Below, one piece after another: positions 1-12,329 of a DNA stretch of 51,685 bases (positions within the stretch are counted from its first letter, which is position 1; each line of letters opens with the position of its first letter). This DNA comes from Pezizomycotina sp. ARF18 (taxonomy: Eukaryota; Ascomycota). The translations under genes were made by a program, and so were the position numbers. The stretch spans positions 1 to 51,685 of the forward strand of contig AZLU01000161.1 of assembly GCA_002224055.1 (NCBI GenBank), given 5' to 3'. The notes under the pieces are model-generated. The model had not been told where the DNA came from. It saw only the letters and a list, made by a program, of their open reading frames with translations, and did no database searches.

Positions 1-3000
1 GGCATGGAGAGAAGCTAAGTAAATTCCCATCCGTAATATTCAAAATGAAGGGCTTAATTATATCAATGAACCGTAAAGCAACAATGGTGCGGAACACTTG
101 GTAAACATCGAGCTTGTGGTATAAACACACATTCAGGTCCGCAACAACGAAAACTAGATAACGCTATTAGGACCTTATTAAGCTTACAGTAATCGACAAG
201 GATTTGGTTCGAAGTAAATGATGCATGACAGTCAAAGCGTAACTATTTACGGTTTTCTAGACGCTGGTATATCAAACTCGTGGTGACTTAGGTGAAAAAG
301 ATATAAATTACTTAGGCGTACACATATCTCGATCAAGAGTGCCGGCTGGCTCTGAAGTCTTTTATAATAAATACGCCGAGAATCATCCTCCATGGAAACA
401 GGAAGTATTGAACAGTCTAGGCAAAAGATTTCTAAATAAGAAACTATCTAGCAGCTGCGAATGATGCCCAAGTTCGACAAGTATTGGAATGAACGAGAAG
501 GACATGTACGTCAAAGTATACAGTGACTCACCTGCGGCAAACAGGACTGGCTAGATCATTACCGCCGACGGCTCCGTGCGCTAGCTCTAAACGAAATGAA
601 CGTCGAAGGGCAAGCCGAAGACCACGGGACGAAAGCGTGGGATAGAGCGAACAAGTTGAGCACTGCCGTTGTTCATCATGTTTGGTTCTTGTCGCCGTTC
701 TTGAGTTACAAAGCGGAGATATTTGACAAGTACTTCCTTAAATCCGCGAGGTTATTTGCGGAGTGGATACGTAACAAGTGGATTCCTTGAAAGCAGGAGC
801 TGACGGCGGAGGATTATAGCACCGGTAGGCTAATGAGACGCCTACGAAGGTTCACGGAGCACCACCAGTTCCCGAGGCCCAAAGGATGCACCGGAAGATT
901 CTAACAGCCTAGATTTAGATGGCTTCTGCAAATTCATTTGATTCGTGCTGAGGCTCAATATTCATGGCAAAGGTCACCCGGTCCAGAGTTCAGTAGTATT
1001 CGATCCATAGTAACTCATTTTGCATTTACGTGCTTAGGAAAAGTAGGGATGTGCTGAATTTAAAAAGCCTATGTAGTTTTACCTCTTGAGATGACACCGA
1101 ACCTACGTCTGTAGCGCGAAAAAGTTATATACTTCACCGCTATGACTGATATCGGTTCCATAGTATAAAGTACTAGTCACGCGAGGCAAAACTTTGAGAA
1201 TCGAATGGAAACCGTCCTCAACCCATCCCGACACGCATCAATCCAGGTTATATTTGAAGCGCAGTAATGATAACGATAAGCAGAATCGTCAAAACTTCAC
1301 CTGAGACTACTCTGGAAACCATTTTGGGGTATACAAATTCCTACTGTCCTCACATAATGTTGTAGCGGGAGGACCTTCTGAAATATGTTTTTCTTAAGTT
1401 GAGGCCCAGATACACACTCACTACCGCTAAGCGCGCTGGAGCTCTCTGTATGGGAAACGGCTTTATAGTTTCGATGCAGGGTAGTCGAGTAATACTTGTA
1501 TCCTGGGTGCTGAAATTCCCTGTCATCAACTCATACTGTCTGCAGAATCTTGGTACCTATGGTTCAAGGACGCTCAACACGCTGAAACTAGATATGAAAA
1601 CTAATGTAATGGAACTGAGGGATGCAAGCGCATTCATTGATAGACGCGGATTTCCTTAGTTCTATGCTTTGGGAATCGTCATTTTGACCACTTGCCGACT
1701 TGTGGAGCCTTCGAAAAGGTAGTCGAGAAGAAACGCCGTCAGTCCAAAATATGGATGCTCGAAGTACCACTCAAGGGCAGAAAAAAACTGCCTTTCAATT
1801 GGCGATGTTGAGCTGGGCACGAAATAAGGCTTTGATTTCCGTTAGCTGATACCTTGAGAATCCTATTCTGGCTTGCCGATACAAACACATTCGTCCCGCG
1901 ACCGCACTTGAAATTCTGGTGATGCCTAAGTAGAGGTTCCCACCCCATCTCTTCAAAGTCGACTAGATCAAGTTTCTCAATCGCGAAGGACAGCTGTACA
2001 TTATGCCGGTTCAAGAACCTCTGAGTGCTAGGTTAAGGTACGGCAAAATGACGATGCTCAGTTTCAAGTCGCAAGTCAGTCTGTCCAAAGTGCCATGCTA
2101 AAGTTTAGAATATGAGTGCCCTGCTTGTTCAACTGGCAATGTGGGGCATACTATTCGATAGATCTCAAAACGTGTGCATAAGATTCTGGCGTCAGATCAT
2201 TGCGGTTTCATATGTTAAGGAGGCGGCTATGATGACTAGCTCTTCATTGCTCAACTAGTCCTCTACCAACATTTGAAATTCGCAATCTGAGTAGAAGCAT
2301 TGCTCCTAAGTTGTGGAACCAGAACTCAAATGGAGATTTTTAGACTCAGGCTTCATAGCTGAGCATGATTCTTTGTTCAAAATGATCATGGGAGATACTT
2401 CAGTGGCGCTGTGTCACAAAATGAGGAGATTTCATTTCATTAACGAGAAAGATATCTAAACTCACGACGACCATCAATTTGCGCCCCCAAGCTATATCCC
2501 CGGCGATAAAAAGGTCATGAGGTGATCCGCGCCACGGAGTTGTATTGAAATTAAGTCTCTGATCTCCGGAGTGGGGTTTTGAGGAAGGCTATTCCATTGG
2601 GTTCATGATCCAGCGATTCGTCCTACAAGTGTAACTTTTTGGGTATGCTAACTACTGGAACATGTGTTTCAACATGAAAGTCCAGAGCATTTGAAAGATG
2701 ACCCTGAAGTGCGCCGCGAGCCGGATACGATAGATCCTGCGCTATCGCCCATAGCATATGCTGGGAAACAAGATTCCGCAATGTAGAGACGTCCAACTCG
2801 TTAACGGTTCCTTCCAATGATAATCTCTCGGGGACCTCGAGATGAGCTCAGCCTACTTCGTTTTCGCCAACAAAGCCACCATCAGAAGCGCATGAGCTAC
2901 CCATTAACGAATTGATTCTTGATTTGCCTGGCGAGAATATGCCAAGATGTTTGTTCGGCATTTTCAAAAAATCATGAGGTCTTGGAGTTGTGGTGGTGGT

Positions 3001-3420
3001 GGAGGTTAAACCACACGATCGTGAACACCGAAAGTCTCATCTATGGCTTCGAGCTACCGAATCCACACCATTTGACCTTAGGTGACTAGCTCGACGAGAA
3101 TATAGTAACGAATGATCAGGAGCTCTATGAATAAGAAACCCCAATATTGGAGATGGCGAACAAACAAATCGTTCAATGCTAAACCAACGAAATTATGATT
3201 CTGTCAGTGAATACAACCACCCACATGGGGTCCAGCGGCATAAGCTATAAAGGCCTTCCGAAGAGCCTATGGAGCCGGATATAATGGCGTTCTTGGATTT
3301 GATGTACGCTACCTTGGGGACCATCCCTCTGCGGCACTGAATCATGCTCCATATACCAGCCATTATTACGAAACTAGCATTCACGTATAATATAATCAAA
3401 TCAACGTTAGGGATTAGGAA
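1..3420. other. no recognisable gene
   Basis: I see no domain, repeat array or RNA gene here. Short open frames exist, for example at 596-790 (+), 1739-2014 (-) and 2623-2950 (-). The last stays open for about 100 codons apart from one stop. None of them carries a motif I know, and they may be chance frames or remains of very old genes. Confidence 0.4.
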
Positions 3421-3526
3421 CTCAGAATTCGTTCTTTGAATTTAATTTACATATATTAATGAACAGGTGTGCTCCATAGATCGACCACTTTCGGCCCTTC
3501 ATTGGAATCCCGGAGTATCTCGTCTC

Positions 3527-3972
3527 CTACCTCTTCAAGATCAAGACAATTCTTCCAAACTCCGCCGAGAACTTCAGCATTTCGCCGCAGTCGTTGCACC
3601 ACCTATAACCGTCCATCACATCTCTACCGTGATACTCCACGTCGTTACTCCTATACCGGTAACACATCCCACAGACGAATTCCGACATGGGATTTTCGAT
3701 AGACGATTGAGCAATTCGTATTGCTCGTCGTAATCACGCCACCGTGTTCGCCAGGTCGCGGTTACACGCTTTGTCGTGCGGTGCATGTTCGGGCAGGTGA
3801 ACTCGAGAAGCTCGTCGAAGAAGTATCGATGTAATGTGGTTGCAATTGAGGTGGCGGAAGGAGGTAGAGGAAGGATTGACATGTGTAGCGGAGAGACTGC
3901 TGGTCCGATTCGCGCAGTAGCTAGAGGATATGAGGAGGACGAGCTCGCGAGGTAATGTGTCATTGAAGCCAT
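3527..3972 (-). pseudogene. F-box protein with C-terminal CxxC..CxxC module, copy 1, frameshifted
   Basis: F-box proteins bridge a substrate to the SKP1-CUL1 ubiquitin ligase. Reading the minus strand in all three frames shows the parts in order. The start is MASMT at 3972. The F-box begins with LPRELVLLIS in a second frame and continues as ESDQQSLRYTCQSFLYLLP in a third. The C-terminal part has VCGMC, then about 20 residues, then RWCNDCGE, and ends at the stop at 3527-3529. The F-box half matches the copies at 5939, 9695 and 11188, for example LRYTC against LRITC, LRHTC and LRYTC. The product would be about 145 residues. The four cysteines would suit one zinc ion (inference). At least two frameshifts break the gene. 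The 118-residue open frame at 3616-3972 mixes true and false frames and should not be used as the protein. Confidence 0.7.
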
Positions 3973-3979
3973 AGGCTGG

Positions 3980-4810
3980 TAGTTTTTTAATCGCTAAATA
4001 GCAAGTGTTTTTGACAGAGAAAATGAATTGAGGATGATTTGATCAATGGAAAAGTCTATGAAGTCGAAGAATCTGCGGTGGTGACGATGATAAATACTTC
4101 ATCGATTGTCATGAGAAATTTTCCTTCTTTGTTCTCTCTACCTAAAGACCAAGATGAGGCTGATAGTTGCATGATAAGTGCAGGACTCGAGCATGCAACA
4201 TCCCCGCTCGTTCTTTTATAAATCGCCGTATTTGCCTCACTTATCACCTATGAAATTGCCCTTATAGATTTTACCCTAGTCCTTTTGACATTCTAGAAGG
4301 AAAAGAAGCCGATGATATCGATCGATGCCACCGGAAGCCGTCGTGTCTCACGGAAGTCGCCTTCGAGCGATCTACATAAATACCAGAACCGACACACTCG
4401 CACCCACTTACGATCCGTGTTACGCTTACCCCCACGGCTTTCATCGCCCTACTGGGTAGATTCATGATCAGTCGGCTCGATGCCCGCTCCCGACGCTCTG
4501 ATCTACTGTTTCACAGAGAAGCGGCGGCGGCAAGCTTTGTAAGGCAAACCGATGAACTGCTGTGAGTTTCTCAGGAAGCTATCCAGATAAATATATATAT
4601 ACGAAACAGTAGCTTATATCGATCGTCGCCAGAAGATCTATGATATTATGATTATTCTGAGGGACTTTAGATTGAATAAAAACTAAGTCGGCAAAGATTG
4701 CGGAGATTGAGATCCACGGTGGCCAACTCTACTCCCGAGTGCTCTGGTATAGATAGAATGTATCCTGTTCTCTTCCGCGGAATCTGCCAACGATAGATTC
4801 CATGGTCTTC

Positions 4811-4842
<32 letters not shown>

Positions 4843-5930
4843 AGTATAATCGAGAGCACGTATCAAAAGGGTCCCAAAATCGCTCGAAGAGACAAGGCAA
4901 CCAATCGCATGAACTGAAGTTGCCTTAGCCTCGGTGGAGGTGCCACAAAGGGAACGGGACTGGACACAAAAGTGACGTGACAAACCGTTCGCCGTCGACG
5001 GTTGGGATACCGCTTATAGTCTATTGAAATAAATTGATGCAACCATTTGAAGCTCATGACGCATGAAGCAGTATATCATGGGTTTAGACAGCCCGGAGGC
5101 TAGGAACGATGGGGAAAGCTATGAATTATAGGCCTATATGGGATCTTACCTCTTCCCTCAGCGATGCTAGTTCGCCTTCGTACTTCTATACCGCCCAACA
5201 ACACCGTATAGTAACTAACACATCCGCCACCACCCCCGCCGATGCTGAAAAATACCTTTCACATTCCCCGATTATAGCCTATAGAGCGCTAAATGCAGAC
5301 TTGCCTATTCGCCCGACAGTTTTCTTTAAGCGCTGCAACATTATACCGTTAAATGCGCAAATGGTTCAGTGTTTTTAAGGCGCACCTCTGGTATGAATGC
5401 GAAACAGATTTTGAGACCCGTGAACTGCGATTTTAGAAGCTGGACGAGGGTTTCGTTTGCGAATTTCGCGGGGTCAAGAGAAACGGTCGAGATTAATTAA
5501 ACTTGTAACCGCCGTCATAACACTCTCGCTCTCACAAGTATTAAAACAACCCCGGCTAGAACATCACTTTTCGCGATCTCGCGTGTTTAAAAAGACGAGT
5601 AAACCCGATCAATAAAGATTTGGTCTCCAGAATGATGTGATTGTCTCAGGCTTCCAATCTCAAACGTTTCGACATTCTATTTTTGTCTCTTAAGGCTGTT
5701 GCGTTGATACGAGACAACAAGAAAAAAAAAAAATCCCGATGTGATGAAACAACGCCGAAAAGAACACTAGGCCAGTATAAACCTCTATGACCCCTATTCA
5801 TGATCGAATCATGATCTTCAACTCAACTTATACCTAATTCTCACAAATAACAGATGCAATCTCGAATGCTCGAATTTCCATACTTATAACAATAAACGAA
5901 TTTATTACTCTTAACAAAAAATAACCTCCC
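3980..5930. other. intergenic, no gene recognised
   Basis: The stretch holds a long T run at 4811-4838 and several open frames under 90 codons (4039-4221, 4271-4465, 5109-5378) without known motifs. I see no conserved gene. Confidence 0.4.
4811..4838. repeat. poly(T) tract, 28 bases
   Basis: An uninterrupted run of T. It is probably a slippage-prone mononucleotide repeat or an old poly(A) end of a retroposed sequence lying on the minus strand. No retroposon body is recognisable beside it. Confidence 0.9.
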
Positions 5931-5938
5931 GTTTAACA

Positions 5939-6502
5939 ATGTCGTCGTTGAAGACTACAAATCTCGATATCCTCTTCTGCATTATAGACCACCTGTCCGA
6001 AGCCGATAAGCAGGTACTCCGTATAACCTGCCGTTACTTCCACGAGCTATTACCCCTCCGATCCGAGCCGTAGCCGCTGCGAGTAAATATCGTTACAACC
6101 TTAACGTCACGAGCGGAATACCCGACGATGCGTTATCAGTCATCCTGAAGAGCGGTAACCCGAATGCGTGGTGGACGACAAATCACAGGTTGATTTCTTG
6201 AAGAGATTGGTGAGGGATATGAAAGGCGGCGAAACAAAAACGGCTTGTCCGTGGTGCAGAAGAGTTGTGGAGTTCTACGACGACGACCTAATGGATAGGG
6301 TCAACATGAGGGCTAGGAAGAACTGGTGGAGAGCGCAGAAGGAGAGCAGGAGAAGGAGAAGTTAAGGCGGTGCGTAGAGTGCGATGGAATTGCGGAGAGG
6401 CTTATGGTTAAGGTGGAGGCAGCGAGCAGGATAACGGCGCCGGTCGCTACGAAGCACCAGTTTCAACTGCAAAAGGTGCCGATAAAGGAGATTTGCGTTT
6501 AA
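5939..6502 (+). pseudogene. F-box protein with C-terminal CxxC..CxxC module, copy 2
   Basis: The frame opens at ATG 5939 with an F-box: LDILFCIIDHLSEADKQ followed by LRITCRYFHELLP. It stops at a TAG near 6072, about 45 codons in. The body resumes in another frame at 6168 with FLKRLVRDMKGG and ACPWCRRVVEFY. It then shifts again at about 6365 to RRCVECDG and runs to the TAA at 6500-6502. The order F-box, a leucine-rich linker ending about 10 residues before the first CxxC, then RCxxC is the same as in the copies at 3972, 9695 and 11188. By family knowledge this would be an SCF substrate adaptor. The four-cysteine end is probably a zinc site (inference). An early stop plus two frame changes make it non-coding as written. 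Confidence 0.7.
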
Positions 6503-6509
6503 TTTGGCT

Positions 6510-7815
6510 TCCTTCGTATTCGAGCTTTGTGTTTTTGGTGTTTTCTCCAGTTTTTGTCCATTTCCCGGCGCTGAAACCGTTTTGATTTTTTTGATTTTTT
6601 TTTTTTTCGCCATCGGATCGAGAATATCGCGACAAATTTCTCACGACCAAGATAGTATACCCAAGTCAAGCTTTCTTAAATAGCTTAATAAGAACATAAT
6701 ACAAGGCTTATTCTTTTCATATATTAAACTCCTTGGGTAGAGAATAAGATGGTGAATATGTGGAGCAAGGCGCCTTAGATAATTGCCAAAGCACGCCCAG
6801 ACAGAAAATGCCTCGGGTTCAGCTCCTAAAGTTACTATCGCGATCCTCCAGAGTGAAACGGGCCACAAAAGAGTTTAGCAGGGATGCCCCACTCAACATC
6901 GGTCGTTGAGTATTAGCAATTTCGGGATTGCAGGATTAATACCCCAATTTGAAAATATTCTCCTCTGTGGCGTTGAGCTTCAGGAGCCGCCAGTCGGAAG
7001 ACTCTTAGGGAGATTCTCGTCTTGGTCATTGAGAAAGGTTGATTCGCTCGAACCGAGGACGTAGAGTACGCCCTAACCGCACGCAGGGAAATGAGGCCTA
7101 GGGTCAATCCCAAGGCCTGCTGGCGGATCGTGATCACATAACATTTTTCCATTCTTACGGAAGTAGCGTGCGCGATAGAGATGCTGGATCGCAGGTCTGG
7201 GCATTCTGTCATTTTTCCTTCCGTTTTTGAAGCTTGGAAGCATATTTCTCGAAAACGGTGGCGCCCGCTAACGCACCTCCGGCGAGGGAAGCCCGACGAT
7301 CAGGGCAACCTTAATAAAACGCTGAGAAGAAAAGATTACAAACAGCTCGACATTGGTATTATCGAAGGATTTCTAATTCTTCTAGCGTGTTTTGAGATCG
7401 TGATCAAATCAGTATGTGATCTCTATTCAAACAGATTCGTCCCAAATACCCGCGAGTTTTCATCCCATTATCCGAATTATGGCGATATATGAAATTTCGA
7501 AGGTTCAGTTCTAGTGCAGCTTCTAGCGTCTTGGCCAGGCACAGCCGCCCACTGTGGAGAAGCCATTGGTCTTAACTCCCCGAGGCTATCGACGGAAAGA
7601 AGTTCAACTCTTACGAGACAGGTAAATGATCGGTACCAATAGAGGAAAATCTCACGATATCATCGTATTTTGGAAAATCCTAAGTTCTTGTCTCTGAAAA
7701 ATACCCTAGAAGGTGTTTGATCGGGGTACGACCGGATGCCAGCAAATCTAACGAAGGAGGACCAAGCGATTCAGAACCAAAGGCGTATGTTCTCGATGAA
7801 CAGAAACCGACACTA
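6510..7815. other. intergenic, no gene recognised
   Basis: Two overlapping open frames of about 100 codons (6913-7212 minus, 7181-7492 plus) lie here. Neither has a motif, hydrophobic pattern or paralogue in the window that would support it. Confidence 0.35.
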
Positions 7816-7820
7816 GAGTT

Positions 7821-7830
7821 CTATAAAAGG
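7821..7830 (+). promoter_or_regulatory. TATA box of the secreted-protein gene at 8019
   Basis: The sequence CTATAAAAGG lies 190-200 bases before ATG 8019. The leader between them is pyrimidine-rich with CATC/ATCATC runs, as is common in fungal 5' leaders. It is placed like the TATA boxes of the genes at 18905 and 44568. Confidence 0.6.
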
Positions 7831-8018
7831 AGTTGGATCGCCCTCTCGATGACGATCATCCATCATCATCTCCTGACAATCATTACAATCATTTACATTC
7901 GAATCGCTCTTTCGAACTCTTTCCTCTTCTTTCATCCTTCTTTTATTCCTTCAGATATCCTATATTACGCCCATTACTGCCCAAAATCGCATCTCGTCCT
8001 TACTGCTAACCATTCATC

Positions 8019-9372
8019 ATGAAGAGTTACACTTCGGCTCTCTTACAGTCGTGCCTTTATGTCACCCTCCATTTCAAAGGGCAAGCTAGCGCAGCGGTGG
8101 TCAGCGAACGCGCCGTCGTTGTAGCGCTGCCAGACTACAGAGGATGGGATCAGACCTACTTCGTCCCATACTCCAGCGGATCCGGATGGACCGGCGACGC
8201 CCCAAAGTTGCTTTTTACGTATCAGATCCGGACAACGGTGGGGAGGCCATCCAAGGCTCCATAGATACACAGTCCGTCGGAATTGTGGTTTCCGTCGCCG
8301 ATGTTCCTCTGACCACCGCTGAGAAAGCGGGGACGGTGTTACTCCGGACGTCGCTTTGATTCCTCAAGCAGCCATTTGATGACTGGAGTCTGGGTCAAAC
8401 GTGACCTCTGGATGAAGGCCACAAATATCGAGGATCAAGAGGATTCGAACGGCCCGGGAGGGTTCATCCAGACTTACAGCGCGCCAATCTTTGTCGTCAC
8501 GGAGACGTGTAAGTGCGTCGGTTTCAACGAGAACGGATCCTCGAACACGTGCCCCGCACCGCGACAAAGACAAATGCGAAGACAAAGCCCGCCGATGTCA
8601 AGGCAGACGTTCCTATAGTCATCGGTGTAGATTCAACACCGGCCAACGGGCAGAATACAAGGGCATCGTAAACCCATTCCTGTTTTCTTACGAGGGTGGT
8701 ATTTTCATAGCGAACGACGCCGAGGAGCGCACCTGCCACGGATACATCCTCCAGAAAAAACGGAGTCTGGATCGGCCTTGGAGACACTAGTGGGGATGGC
8801 TCTGGCTCGGATCCGAACACGAACGGCTTTGTTTTCACTCCTCTGGCTAAGTCTACCAGCGGCACAGACATGAACCCCCAAAGCGCCAACATGCAAGGTT
8901 ATACGCTTACTCTGAGCCTCGATACGGGCCTCCGCACTGCCACTATCACCTCGCCGTATAAACCTGCTGGTGTCCAACCAGGTCAACAGCCCTACACATC
9001 GACATGGTCTACAAACGGTATGACAAGAACCTGAAAACGACCACTATGATCAAGCCCGCTAAAGTTATGCTTGTAACTGGAAGCGCAAAGACGGCGGTGA
9101 TGGGAAGGAATGTTCTGCAGGCCTATGACTACATGTATGATGCACGAACCACTGGATCGGATACAGGAAGCTGTAATTATCCTTGGCCGGCTGCCACAGA
9201 ATATCCTAAGGGCTTGGTTCATGGCGTATTCCTGTCCGTCTGCTGCTATATCACATTAATCCTATACTACTCTCAAGATGTACTATACATCTTTTTTCCT
9301 ATTCTACTTATAGGTTACACAACTTTTCTCATTTTTTCAGTTCAGGTTTCTCTCAATGTATTATTAAAATAG
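8019..9372 (+). pseudogene. putative secreted protein, unknown family, frameshifted
   Basis: Translation from ATG 8019 begins MKSYTSALLQSCLYV.., a likely signal peptide cut near AQASA-like residues 22-25. Coding-like segments then follow in changing frames: VVTETCKCVGFNE around 8490, EGGIFIANDAEERTCHGYI around 8693, WIGLGDTSGDGSGSDPNTNG from 8768, GYTLTLSLDTGLRTATITSP around 8898, and NVLQAYDYMYDART around 9112. Together they suggest an extracellular beta-rich protein of about 380-400 residues with few cysteines. I do not recognise the family and assign no function. The strong TATA box and clean start support a real gene. At least four frame changes break it. The true C-terminus is uncertain, because the last 45 codons before 9372 look non-coding. 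Confidence 0.5.
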
Positions 9373-9694
9373 ATTATTTAATCCTATAAGTATTCGCTCG
9401 AGTTCGAGAAGCATACCAGAAGACGATAAGGATAGCTCGGATGCAGTTTGACCTTGTACGCCGACAGCAATTTTTGTCACGAAGCTTTATCAACATTGCC
9501 CTTCTTATGCCTCTGCATTAACGTGGAAATGCGTAGGCCATGATGCTGCTTTAAACTCCTCTAACTCGGGTCCTTAAATGTGAGCCCAAAGTATTAGCCT
9601 TAAATCGAGATCTCGTTAAGGAGATTTTCCGATTTACTGCTTGAGGCAGGCATTACAAGCGTACTTCATGAATTGTAGATAACTTCAATAAACG

Positions 9695-10053
9695 ATGTCT
9701 ATAACGACCCCCTTACCGATCTTCTCCTCTGTATCGCGGATAATCTCCTCGAAGGTGACATCCAATGCCTTCGTCACACATGCAGCAGATTATACAACAC
9801 CTTGCCCGGGCCACTCAAAGAACCTGAGTGGGAGCAGACCTTGGAAACCTTCGTTCAGTGGCTACAAGAGTGAACACAGGCTCTCCCTGATGAAGCGGCC
9901 GTGGGTGAACCGAGAGGAGATATTTTCCTTAGTGATGTATTTCCGAGACCTGCCGATTGACAAAAGGTGGATGAGGATGATTTGTCCAAGCTGTAAGATA
10001 ATCGCGAGGAAACGATGAACATCCCGGAGCATTGGAGGTGTCTAAGGTTATGA
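9695..10053 (+). pseudogene. F-box protein with C-terminal CxxC..CxxC module, copy 3
   Basis: ATG 9695 gives MSITTPL, and a one-base loss then switches to the F-box LTDLLLCIADNLLEGDIQ with LRHTCSRLYNTLPG. The linker ETFVQWLQE follows. Another frame carries FRDLPIDKR, then ICPSCKII, and a last segment has EHWRCLRL before the TGA at 10051-10053. The second CxxC is therefore reduced to RC-L-R, with the final cysteine lost. The order and spacing match the copies at 3972, 5939 and 11188. It is the shortest copy, about 115 residues. It is a probable SCF adaptor by family, broken by at least two frameshifts. Confidence 0.65.
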
Positions 10054-10251
10054 CTGTGTTTGGCCTAAGAAGCGTTGATTAAACGGAATTCCGAATATTG
10101 ATATTATTTCAGGGTTAAATTTTCATATTTCGTACACAGGTTTCATATTCTGATATTCAGTTTTGTATTTTAAATTCGAGACTTGTCTTCTAATTTCGTG
10201 TTTTGTATTCTGATTTGCGGTTTGTATTGCCCCCTTTTCCAATTCTTTCGT

Positions 10252-11188
10252 TTACACCAGAGCGCCGTTCCTACACACTAGCTCCACACGGCAAACGGTG
10301 CGTCCTCCGCATACGTATAAAACTTGACCTTCTCCTGCAACGAACGGGATACGCCTTCTCCGCGCCTCCTCCAGTTCCGCCGGCGCCGCCCCCTCGCATT
10401 TTTCGAACAGGATCTTACATCTCAGGCACCTCCGAAGCTTTTCCTCCATGATATTCGTAGGGGTTATCATTTCGCACCACCGACAAACTACCTTCTTCGT
10501 GTCGTTAATATCCCGTAACCATCGCCCCAGAAAGTCCAAGAATTCCCACTCGTCGATCCAGGTCCTGCCACGGGGGATGACATGGGCACGGGAATATACA
10601 TTGTATAGGGGATTTAGATCTGCGGGTATGCCGGTCCAGGATAAAATCGGTCGGGGGGTTAGAGAGTAAAGCAGGCGCATGTGCGGCGTAGTGATTGAAG
10701 GTCAGATGGTATTCCTCGTGATGGGTCGAATGAGCTCGATAGGAAGAGATAGAAGCGAAATTGTATTGACAATCTTGAGGAGGGAATAGGCGAAATGCTC
10801 GTTGAAAATATTTTCCCCTAATAGTAGCCTCGCCTATGGTACCAGGCCGAACACGTCTTCCCCACCGCCCCTCGCCAATGTCAATCTGTCTATGGCAGCG
10901 CACACAAACCATTCCCATCCCCTGAGGCCATCTCGTCGGGCATATCATCTGGCATCTCCTGCATATGACTAACCTTGATCCACTTTCCCAATCGCGTATG
11001 ATTAAGATACGCAACCGCCTCCGTAGAAACTCTATGCGGTCGTCGATTGTAGGAGGTATCGGTTCGGGAATGATGCGGTGAAAGAACTTGCAAGTGTAGC
11101 GGAGACATTGCCGGTCGGCATAGCGGAGGTGGTCTAGTATGCAGAGGAAGACATCGAGCGGTATTGAGGAGATTATATCGAGGAGCAT
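10252..11188 (-). pseudogene. F-box protein with two CxxC..CxxC modules, copy 4
   Basis: This is the best preserved member. The frame from ATG 11188 is open for 227 codons. It has an F-box at residues 8-40 (IPLDVFLCILDHLRYADRQ, then LRYTCKFFHRII), a linker FLRRRLRILIIRDW, and a first module VICRRCQMICPT..VCVRCHR. After about residue 170 the homologous reading moves to the frame of 10680-10252. There WEFLDFLGRWLRDI precedes a second module VCRWCEMITPT..RRCLRCK, which repeats the first one in order and spacing. The C-terminal tail is basic. The two frames overlap between 10680 and 10505, and one net frameshift (+1 or -2) joins them. Alternatively the 142-codon frame is a separate gene that lost its F-box. 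It lies opposite the copies at 5939 and 9695. Confidence 0.75.
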
Positions 11189-11189
11189 T

Positions 11190-12240
11190 TGAAATTTACA
11201 AAAAGCTATTGAAAAGTCGTAAGCTAGATTTTATAAATATGTAGCTGCCGTATTCTTTCTGACATACTTATATAATCAAACACGTTATGAAGCAAATTCA
11301 AGGTTCGAAGCGGGGAAGTTTTGGCAAAAGCCTTGTCCCACTATACGACGCTGATTGACCACAACTTGGACGTGTAAGCGGTGTGTGCTCAAGTATTTGA
11401 TTATCCAGCCTCAAAGATTTGCAATTCCACGACTTACCGCGCTAGTCACGATGTTGGAGGTAATCCGGTTCTCTCACTAGAATGAATAGCAATGACCAGT
11501 CTTTTTTTTTAAAAAAAAAAAATAAAAAATAAAAAAAGTTTTCAAATGTGTGCAATGATTAGTGAGATCACGAAATGAAAGCTTTCCGAGCCATTGCTAA
11601 AATTGTACTTTATATAATTAACTATAACTACTTGATAATAGAGTGCCGCCTTAGCAATCTAGACACCTATCCAATACTATTTTATGTTAGAGTCAGCGCT
11701 CTACGAATATGCGAGTCCGAGTATAACGTCGATATTTGCTTCGGTCTTTCACTTTCACAGATACTGTATCCTTTGCGATTTTGCCGCGGAAAGATATAGC
11801 CATTCAATATTTTGCAGCTTAATATATTCCACATCATTATCAGATACCGAATCGTGGCCATAGTACGTAGTTGGCTTTGGAGTGTATAGTTCCTAGAGAA
11901 GAGCGCTGAAGAGCGAGGCCCGTCGAGGATCAAAAAATGCTCTTTGACGGTTTTGGTATATGCTTAAATGGACTTACGTTAAATCGTTAGAGCATGAATA
12001 TTACAAGCTATTAACAGGATGCAATATCAACTAACTACAAGTAAAGTTAGTTATGATGAGATAATAGAGCTTAATTCAAACATTGCGTATAAATATGAAA
12101 CTCTAGGTTGTACGGCGGCGTAAACTTCAAGTTCCTGCGTGGCATCATAAAGAGTATTCATCACTCAAATCATTGCACGATGGAGGTAATCCAGGTTAAT
12201 CAACAAAGCTGATCCGATTAGTACTTACTTCTAACCCTTA
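11190..12240. other. intergenic, A/T-rich, no gene recognised
   Basis: It contains a T9/A12 junction with following A-rich repeats at 11502-11537. The open frames here (11575-11799, 11682-11933) overlap on opposite strands and show no motif. Confidence 0.4.
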
Positions 12241-12329
12241 TTGGCCAGGATTAGTATCAGAACAACACAATATGAACTGCAAGGGAGAAGTCGTTCGAAA
12301 GGAGGGCTTGTTCTTCCTCCAGAGTAACT

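Noticed and set aside
596-790. 64-codon frame with KSARLFAEWIRNKW, considered as a hAT transposase fragment
   Set aside because: The resemblance is limited to scattered aromatic residues. No dimerisation-domain pattern, terminal repeats or target duplication could be seen.
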